Source: an uncultured Bacteroidota bacterium | GTDB taxonomy: Bacteria; Bacteroidota; Bacteroidia; B-17B0; Aurantibacillaceae | NCBI GenBank assembly: GCA_903893815.1 | Contig: CAITNS010000030.1 | Location: forward strand, 62,001 to 126,000 | Length of the DNA stretch: 64,000 nucleotides | Direction: 5' to 3' | Translations under genes and position numbers: made by a program | Shown: positions 61,546 through 64,000 of the stretch, piece after piece | How positions within the stretch are numbered: the first letter of the stretch is position 1 | Layout of the letters: each line of letters starts with the position of its first letter | Notes under the pieces: generated by a model | Told to the model about the DNA's origin: nothing | The model's database searches: none | Seen by the model: the letters and a program-made list of their open reading frames with translations, nothing else

Positions 61546-63342
61546 CTATTCTTTTACCACTTTAAAAGTTCGAGTAGTTTTATCTCCAACATTAAGTAAA
61601 TAAATACCTCCCGATAAATTTCCTAATTCAATTAATGTGTTTTCTGAATTTATTTTGCCTGTTAAAACTAATTTCCCTTTATTATCATAAATAGTATAAA
61701 CAGAACCTATTAATGAAACATCGGCTTTTATATTAATTTCAGTTGTTACTGGGTTTGGATAAAAGTTTGCAAAATAATCTCCTATTGAATTTTCTGTAAT
61801 TCCAACCGAACTTATTTTTTTGATTCTCATATTAATCATTAAATCAGTTGTTTCGTTTCCTCTATATGCACCTGTTACACCATTTACATATTCCACATTT
61901 TGATTTGAACGAGGAGTTGTTGTGTTCGTTCCTAAGCTAATATCAGGGCCGTCCATCAACCACATAACATAAACACCTCCTGAGTTAATAGTTAATGGTA
62001 CTGCTAAAGTAGTAGTGTTCCAAGATGAAGTTACTACAGAGCCTGGCAATATACCAATAGAATCTAATACTGCTCCAGGTTGATTGTTTGGTCCACTATC
62101 GTCTTTCACAACCATCGAATAACCAACTCCACTAACGTTAGTACTTATATATGCTAACACATCTGTAATTTGGCAAGGGTAAAATGGAGGCGTGTAATGT
62201 ACGCCAACTCCACCTATTCCGCCCGACCAACTATGAGCTACTCCATTAGCTAAACCATTATCAAAAGATAAAAGAATTGAAGCGGCTGTTGTATCAACCA
62301 CAACTACTTCCTGAACTTTTTGATTATTACTTGGTGTAGCATCTCCTCCTAATTGAGTATCATTAATAAATCTAAAAATTCCTGCATTAATAGGATTAAA
62401 AGAATTTGTCATATTTATTGTTTGAGATTGGCCTGCTGCAAGAGAGTTGCTTGGAACTGTATTTTGCACTTGTATAACATTAGAGGCATTTACAACTCTG
62501 CCAAATACATTAAATGGATTTAATGGTTGATTACCCGTGTTTTTAATGGTTACAGACAATGGAAATGCTTGCCCAGATTTGCTAATATGTACCCCAGCTG
62601 TTTCTGAATTAGAGTTAGAAATTGTACTTGCATCTGATACAGCAAACGCTGTAATAGCAGGATAATAGAACTTTACAGCTAATCCTGGCGTAGGATAAGT
62701 ATTTAAAGAATGTTGAAGCCCTACTAAGCCTGAATTATTTTCGATACCAATAGAGGCATTAATAGTTGGCGTACTAGCGCTTTGAGCAAAATATTGATAT
62801 GTAATTGAACTATCAACCGCACTTAAAATAACTTGAAAGGTATTTAAACCTGAACCAGCAAGAATTGCTGCGTCATAGAAGGGGACATCTTTCCATGTCA
62901 CAACTAAGGTATCGTTTGCGGCATTTGTCCATCTCCATGCTTTTGCTGAATTCGAGGGGTCGAAAAGCAAATCAGAGGCAAATGCTGCTAAAAAGTTTTG
63001 CGGGTTGGCTGTGCCCGGAATAGCAGTAAAAAGTGCAGATAACTGGCCGTTTGTAAACCCTAAGTATCCATTTGATCCTACCCAAAATTGAGTAACATCA
63101 TACCAATAATAATGAAAAGGGAACCCAATTGCAAAAGAACCAGTATTGTTGTCATCGGCTAAGCCATTAATTTGTTGAGCTGATGCCATTGTATCTATGA
63201 CAATCCAATTATAAGTTGGTCCTTGTGCATCTAAATTATTTCTCCAAACGTATCCGTATGCATCTGGGCCACCAGTTGTTTGAGCAATTAAATTAACTGT
63301 GCCTAAAACAAAAAGGCATAAAATCATGTAAATTTTTTTCAT
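61546..63342 (-). CDS. T9SS-sorted exported protein with repeated beta domains
   Basis: The 598-residue protein has a signal peptide (MKKIYMILCLFVLGTVNLIAQ). A nidogen-like start (GYVWRNNLDAQGPTYNW, FHYYWYDVTQFWVGSNGYLGFTNGQ) is followed by a CARDB-like part (VTIKNTGNQPLNPFNVFG) and a jelly-roll-like domain. The T9SS domain begins NFYPNPVTTEINIKADV and ends TRTFKVVKE. It is likely surface-exposed or secreted via the T9SS; ligand unknown. It has about 200 bp of free sequence on each side. Confidence 0.85.
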   Translation of the reverse strand: MKKIYMILCLFVLGTVNLIAQTTGGPDAYGYVWRNNLDAQGPTYNWIVIDTMASAQQINGLADDNNTGSFAIGFPFHYYWYDVTQFWVGSNGYLGFTNGQLSALFTAIPGTANPQNFLAAFASDLLFDPSNSAKAWRWTNAANDTLVVTWKDVPFYDAAILAGSGLNTFQVILSAVDSSITYQYFAQSASTPTINASIGIENNSGLVGLQHSLNTYPTPGLAVKFYYPAITAFAVSDASTISNSNSETAGVHISKSGQAFPLSVTIKNTGNQPLNPFNVFGRVVNASNVIQVQNTVPSNSLAAGQSQTINMTNSFNPINAGIFRFINDTQLGGDATPSNNQKVQEVVVVDTTAASILLSFDNGLANGVAHSWSGGIGGVGVHYTPPFYPCQITDVLAYISTNVSGVGYSMVVKDDSGPNNQPGAVLDSIGILPGSVVTSSWNTTTLAVPLTINSGGVYVMWLMDGPDISLGTNTTTPRSNQNVEYVNGVTGAYRGNETTDLMINMRIKKISSVGITENSIGDYFANFYPNPVTTEINIKADVSLIGSVYTIYDNKGKLVLTGKINSENTLIELGNLSGGIYLLNVGDKTTRTFKVVKE

Positions 63343-63539
63343 AATAATAATTTTTAAAATATTTATTAAAGATAATAATATATCTGTAATTCGATAATTA
63401 TTTCCAGAGACACTTTTTGAAACACGTTCCTTTCATTAATTAGGATTCACTGAAAGTATTGAGATGTTAGTGAATTCAAACTTTTTAGAGCCTATAATTT
63501 TATTTTAATGCATAGCGATTTGAAATAAAGGATAAAAAC

Positions 63540-63839
63540 TTGTGCATCATATTATTGCAAATTTATCATACGTTGGTAATAGTGCAGAGGTTTTTGGCGA
63601 AAGAGCAACGTAAACTAGCCAAAATTTTTGAAGATATTTTTATACAAGAAGCTGTGGCAAAAAAGTTTAACGCCGAAACGTTAAGAAAATTAACGGGCGA
63701 TGACCAAATTGATTTTGAAAGATTTAGAAAATACTGCTACTACTTAAGTAACGATTTTATAATAGATCATGATGGGTACGATTTATATTACCGTATTATG
63801 GATTGCTATTATCGCTGGAAAGAAGAGGGTAGGAAGTAA
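63540..63839 (+). CDS. Small hypothetical protein with uncertain start
   Basis: The open frame (up to 99 residues from a TTG at 63540) is helical: EQRKLAKIFEDIFIQEAVAKKF ... DFERFRKYCYYLSNDFIIDHDGYDLYYRIMDCYYRW, ending in a charged tail. No in-frame ATG precedes the Cys-rich part; TTG at 63573 or GTG at 63582 are alternatives. I do not recognise the family. It ends 28 bp before a terminator. Confidence 0.5.
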   Translation: MCIILLQIYHTLVIVQRFLAKEQRKLAKIFEDIFIQEAVAKKFNAETLRKLTGDDQIDFERFRKYCYYLSNDFIIDHDGYDLYYRIMDCYYRWKEEGRK

Positions 63840-63866
63840 GCTATAAATTTGATAATGACACAAAAT

Positions 63867-63902
63867 AAAAACGGGAGTTTATTAAAATTAACTCCCGTTT
63901 TT
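63867..63902. terminator. Bidirectional terminator near the right edge
   Basis: AAAAACGGGAGTT (63867-63879) and AACTCCCGTTTTT (63890-63902) form a perfect 13-bp stem between the hypothetical gene ending at 63839 and the minus-strand frame ending at 63929. Confidence 0.85.
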
Positions 63903-63928
63903 TTGGTTTCTGGTCTCCAGTTTATTTT

Positions 63929-64000
63929 TTATTTTACCTCAAATGTTAATTTGAAGTACAATTTCTGCTAATCTTTATACTCAGTATATACAGCAGTTCC
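63929..64000 (-). CDS. C-terminal end of an outer-membrane-like protein with an in-frame TAG
   Basis: On the minus strand the frame from 64000 reads GTAVYTEYKD, then TAG (63968-63970), then QKLYFKLTFEVK and TAA (63929-63931). The part after TAG looks like the last beta strand of an outer-membrane barrel. Either the gene truly ends at the TAG, or a Leu codon (TTG to TAG) was lost to a nonsense change. Too little of the gene is present to decide. Confidence 0.4.

Noticed and set aside
63543-63612. Alternative frame reading VHHIIANLSYVGNSAEVFGERAT before the 63540 ORF
   Set aside because: Only 23 codons and conflicts with the longer helical frame; a frameshifted N-terminus was considered but not supported.
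1-64000. Search for CRISPR arrays, prophage, restriction or toxin systems and insertion sequences
   Set aside because: No regularly spaced repeats, transposase, integrase, capsid or nuclease genes were seen apart from the YraN and TatD housekeeping families.

Overview
The window looks like chromosomal DNA of a Bacteroidota (Bacteroidetes) bacterium. It is AT-rich and uses the ATG/TTG/GTG starts and TAnnTTTG-type promoter elements of that phylum. Many exported proteins carry signal peptides or lipoprotein boxes. At least four proteins end in type IX secretion (T9SS) type A sorting domains, and a PorT/SprT-like T9SS component is encoded. The ileS - DksA-like - lspA, rsmA - DUF4286 - TPR, HU - TPR - rng and PASTA - T9SS protein - RluA neighbourhoods also fit Bacteroidota. 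I found no tRNA, rRNA, CRISPR array, prophage or intact insertion sequence.

Layout. 1-6.4 kb: three paralogous exported TPR proteins (one internally duplicated), a TPR plus beta-barrel outer-membrane protein and a CHASE3 hybrid histidine kinase with HPt domain. 6.5-13 kb: rsmA, an outer-membrane barrel, DUF4286, a large TPR protein, a lipoprotein and a MacB-type permease. 13-24 kb: recQ, a UbiA-like membrane protein, tatD, a GT9 glycosyltransferase, an acyltransferase, a thioesterase, hemJ, an FAD dehydrogenase, porT-like and lspA. 24-30 kb: a lipoprotein, a histone-H1-like/acidic/DksA-like fusion, and ileS. 30-36.4 kb: a putative aryl-ACP/aryl-polyene (flexirubin-type) locus with methyltransferase, group III truncated haemoglobin, tyrosine ammonia-lyase-like enzyme, ketoreductase, ketosynthase, ACP and LpxL-like acyltransferase. 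36-47.5 kb: a helical protein, two T9SS-sorted proteins, RNase G, a 29-residue COX24/bS22-like protein that is easily missed, a TPR protein, HU, a PASTA protein, another T9SS-sorted protein and an RluA-type pseudouridine synthase. 47.5-55.2 kb: a SCO copper-chaperone cluster, an MltD-like transglycosylase, an ECF sigma/anti-sigma pair, YraN, DUF4412 and DUF4349. 55.4-57.9 kb: a hotdog dehydratase with a two-gene ABC exporter, which may complement the 30-36 kb locus. 58-64 kb: small exported proteins, an M20 amidohydrolase, DUF4296, a CarH-like MerR/B12-domain regulator and a T9SS-sorted protein.

The most notable signals are not ordinary genes. Several families of short palindromic intergenic repeats punctuate the sequence. 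One of them appears to have inserted in frame into ileS, giving it an extra stretch of about 18 residues. A roughly 160-bp element with 24-bp inverted ends lies upstream of rng. An 18-bp-arm inverted repeat sits directly before the ECF sigma gene. All functional calls come from reading motifs by eye; no database search was possible.
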